Positions 61,964-64,000 of a stretch of DNA of 64,000 bases are shown piece by piece. The notes beneath the pieces are model-generated. The model was not told the DNA's origin, did not search any database, and was given only the letters and a program-made list of their open reading frames with translations. The first letter of the stretch is position 1, and every line of letters starts with the position of its first letter. Origin of the DNA: Marinobacterium sedimentorum. GTDB taxonomy: Bacteria > Pseudomonadota > Gammaproteobacteria > Pseudomonadales > Balneatricaceae. The translations under genes and the position numbers were made by a program. The DNA lies in contig NZ_JALDYX010000020.1 in NCBI RefSeq assembly GCF_024267675.1, positions 21,770 to 85,769 of the forward strand. The letters are read 5' to 3'.

Positions 61964-62045
61964 GTCAGGGTTTTGCCATTGAGCCCATAGGGGCAGGGGC
62001 AGATCGTCGTCCGCGTTGGGGGATTGAATAAAGGATGCCAGACAG

Positions 62046-63806
62046 ATGAGCGGCCAGTTCGCCGAACGCATCGCCGATGCGGTGCTGGAAAAGTTTGCCG
62101 ATTACCGCACCCGTTTTCAGAACATTACTGCGGTGGCGCAGTTACGATTTGAAAAAGCGGACTGGCATGCCATACAGAGAACCGGCGCGGCGCGTATCGA
62201 TCTGTATGAGGATAATACCGAGGAGGCAGCGCGGGCGATTGTCGAACAGCTGGGCGAGGTGGTCTACGATGCGCGACTCTGGCACGACGCCAAACGCTGC
62301 TATGCGCTGAAAATTCAGCAACGTAATGATCCGGAACTGGCAGAGACTTTCTATAACTCCATCTATCTCAAAGTCTTCCGACACCACGAGCTGGATGATG
62401 CGCTCATGTTCATTCGCTCCGCGTATGAGGGTAAGCCGATCAAGTCCGGCGAGCAGTTTTGCCGCCTGTACTCCACGCAACGGGGGCTGGTGGCGCTGCT
62501 TGGACAGCTGCTGGATGACTATGCCTTCAATATTCCCTGGGAAAACCGGCGGCGCGATATTCGAAACCTGGCGCGCCATGCACGCAAGTACATTCCCTTC
62601 ATCGATATTGCCAAGGAGGAGGTGACAGTCGAAGTCATGCGCAGCATGTTCTTTCGCAACAAGGGCGCCTATATCGTCGGGCGTATCAATTACGCCGGCG
62701 GTGCCATGCCGTTTATCCTGCCGGTGCTGCACAACGGTGCAGGCGCCGTCTATGTCGACACGCTGATACTGGAAGAGAATGATGTCTCGGTGATTTTCAG
62801 TTTCACCCGTTCCTATTTCATGGTGGATGTAAATGTACCGTCCGAATTCATCGGCTTCCTGCATACCCTGATCCCGATGAAGTCGAAGGCTGAACTGTAT
62901 TCCTCCATCGGCTTTTACAAGCAGGGCAAAGCGGAGTTCTACCGCAGTTTTCTGGACCATCTGGAGGCGTCCGACGATCAGTTCGTCATAGCCCCTGGCA
63001 TCAAGGGCATGGTGATGACGGTGTTTACACTGCCGTCGTTTCCGGTGGTGTTCAAGCTGATCAAGGACCGCTTCTCCTCGTCGAAGAATGTCACACGGGC
63101 TACGGTGAAAGAGAAGTATCAGTTGGTAAAACGTCACGACCGGGCCGGACGCATGGCTGATACCCAGGAGTTCACCAACTTCCTGTTTCCGCGTAGCCGC
63201 TTCACGCAGGCGCTTATTGATGAGTTGCAAAAGGTCGCTGCATCGTCCATCGAGATTGACGGTGACCTGATTACCATTCGTCACCTATGGGCGGAACGTC
63301 GCATGACGCCACTCAATATCTATATCGACAGGGCGCTGGCGAATGATGATGAGCCGGACCTGTTCCATGCCATCAACGAATTCGGCAAGGCGATCAAGCA
63401 GCTGGCTGCAGCGAACATTTTTGCCGGCGACATGCTGTTCAAGAATTTTGGCGTGACACGCCACGGCCGGGTGGTGTTCTACGATTACGATGAAATCATG
63501 TACCTGACGGACTGCAACTTCAGGCGTATTCCCGAGGCCATGTATCCCGAGCAGGAAATGTCGGGTGAACCCTGGTACTCCATAAGCCCCAATGATGTCT
63601 TTCCGGAGGAGTTCACCATCCTTACGGCCTGCAATGCCAAGGTGCGTCGCCTCTTCAACGAGCTGCACGGCGATCTGCTGGAGGCCTCCTTTTGGCAACG
63701 GATGCAGCAGCAGGTACGGGAGGGGGAAATTGTCGACCTGTTTCCCTATCGGCAGATCAAGCGTTTCGCCCGTACAGGGGCTTCGCAGGGGCGCGAATTC
63801 AATTAG
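62046..63806 (+). CDS. aceK: Isocitrate dehydrogenase kinase/phosphatase
   Basis: A 586-residue protein of normal AceK length. FVIAPGIKGMVMTVFTLPSF carries the nucleotide loop; VVFKLIKDRFSSSKNVTRAT, DRAGRMADTQEFTNFLFPRS, and the RVVFYDYDEIMYLTDCNFRR block supply catalytic and metal residues. It switches isocitrate dehydrogenase between active and inactive forms to direct carbon to the glyoxylate bypass. Not next to aceA/aceB here, as often in marine gammaproteobacteria. Confidence 0.96.
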   Translation: MSGQFAERIADAVLEKFADYRTRFQNITAVAQLRFEKADWHAIQRTGAARIDLYEDNTEEAARAIVEQLGEVVYDARLWHDAKRCYALKIQQRNDPELAETFYNSIYLKVFRHHELDDALMFIRSAYEGKPIKSGEQFCRLYSTQRGLVALLGQLLDDYAFNIPWENRRRDIRNLARHARKYIPFIDIAKEEVTVEVMRSMFFRNKGAYIVGRINYAGGAMPFILPVLHNGAGAVYVDTLILEENDVSVIFSFTRSYFMVDVNVPSEFIGFLHTLIPMKSKAELYSSIGFYKQGKAEFYRSFLDHLEASDDQFVIAPGIKGMVMTVFTLPSFPVVFKLIKDRFSSSKNVTRATVKEKYQLVKRHDRAGRMADTQEFTNFLFPRSRFTQALIDELQKVAASSIEIDGDLITIRHLWAERRMTPLNIYIDRALANDDEPDLFHAINEFGKAIKQLAAANIFAGDMLFKNFGVTRHGRVVFYDYDEIMYLTDCNFRRIPEAMYPEQEMSGEPWYSISPNDVFPEEFTILTACNAKVRRLFNELHGDLLEASFWQRMQQQVREGEIVDLFPYRQIKRFARTGASQGREFN

Positions 63807-63853
63807 CATTCAGGCGTGCGTGACGGCCCGATTAAATAAATGTGACAGCTCTG

Positions 63854-63881
63854 TTGACACCAGATCTCTCATGAGTAAAAT
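63854..63881 (+). promoter_or_regulatory. Strong sigma70-like promoter
   Basis: TTGACA (63854-63859), 16 nt, TAAAAT (63876-63881) is a near-consensus promoter about 65 nt before the last ATG of the window. Confidence 0.6.
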
Positions 63882-63945
63882 GGCCCCACTTTCGAGGCAC
63901 AGCCAAGCAACAGCGGCTGCAGCACGAAAGACAAGTCGGAAGTAT

Positions 63946-64000
63946 ATGGTTGATTATCAAGTGGTTTCACCTGATGAATCGACCGGCAGTATCGGCTTGG
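63946..64000 (+). CDS. Start of an unidentified gene, cut by the window edge
   Basis: An ATG at 63946 opens MVDYQVVSPDESTGSIGL and stays open to the edge; CGGAAG lies just upstream. The good promoter before it supports a real gene. Eighteen residues are too few to assign a family. Confidence 0.45.
   Translation, partial: MVDYQVVSPDESTGSIGL

Overview
The window reads as chromosome of a high-GC gammaproteobacterium, most likely of the Oceanospirillales (Marinobacterium-like). This is inferred from UPF0231/YacL, AceK, ZapE, a DUF5062-like protein, TRAP transporters and guanidine-I control; no rRNA or other marker gene is present to fix the taxonomy. No tRNA, CRISPR array, integrase or intact insertion sequence was seen.

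1-8060 is a catabolic island: an RpiR/SIS regulator and a RidA-family deaminase point left; a TRAP transporter (small permease, large permease, binding protein), an M81/MlrC-type metallopeptidase, a fold-type III PLP enzyme of the D-threonine aldolase family and a KDG-type PfkB sugar kinase point right. The set fits uptake and deamination of a 2-amino-2-deoxy sugar acid (for example D-glucosaminate) to a 2-keto-3-deoxy acid that is then phosphorylated. 8080-15972 holds ordinary genes: DUF3108, two small secreted Cys-containing proteins, TauE/SafE, a P-loop kinase, an OmpR/HK pair, UPF0231, a CPXCG protein and a deoxyribosyltransferase-like protein, plus a collapsed PQQ sugar dehydrogenase.

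16065-41545 (about 25.5 kb, all on the minus strand, mostly with 1-4 nt overlaps) is one extracellular contractile injection system (eCIS). In transcription order it encodes sheath, tube, a zinc-ribbon gp26-like protein, a disordered protein, a DUF4255 cap, an AAA+ ATPase, a small protein, a CIS-tube adaptor, LysM, gpD, a gpV spike, gp25, two J-like wedge proteins, a gpI-like protein, a 1462-residue composite fibre/baseplate protein, and two candidate cargo proteins (a HEAAH metallopeptidase-like protein and a DUF4157 plus HNH-like protein). It has the contractile and baseplate core but no tape-measure or PAAR gene that I can recognise.

41546-46102 is a transition zone: an AT-richer gap with one well-formed 59-residue ORF, a polytopic membrane protein coupled to a PspA/IM30 protein, a divergent HTH regulator, and an mmsA (methylmalonate-semialdehyde dehydrogenase) remnant.

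46112-56150 is a guanidine-utilisation operon read leftward from a clear guanidine-I (ykkC) riboswitch: ABC importer (binding protein, permease, ATPase), the two DUF1989 carboxyguanidine deiminase subunits, a biotin-dependent guanidine/urea carboxylase and allophanate hydrolase. Together they would convert guanidine to ammonia and CO2. 56339-64000 is housekeeping: DUF5062-like, CHAD, an MBL-fold hydrolase, Dps, DUF502, ZapE, 6-phosphofructokinase, AceK and the start of one further gene.
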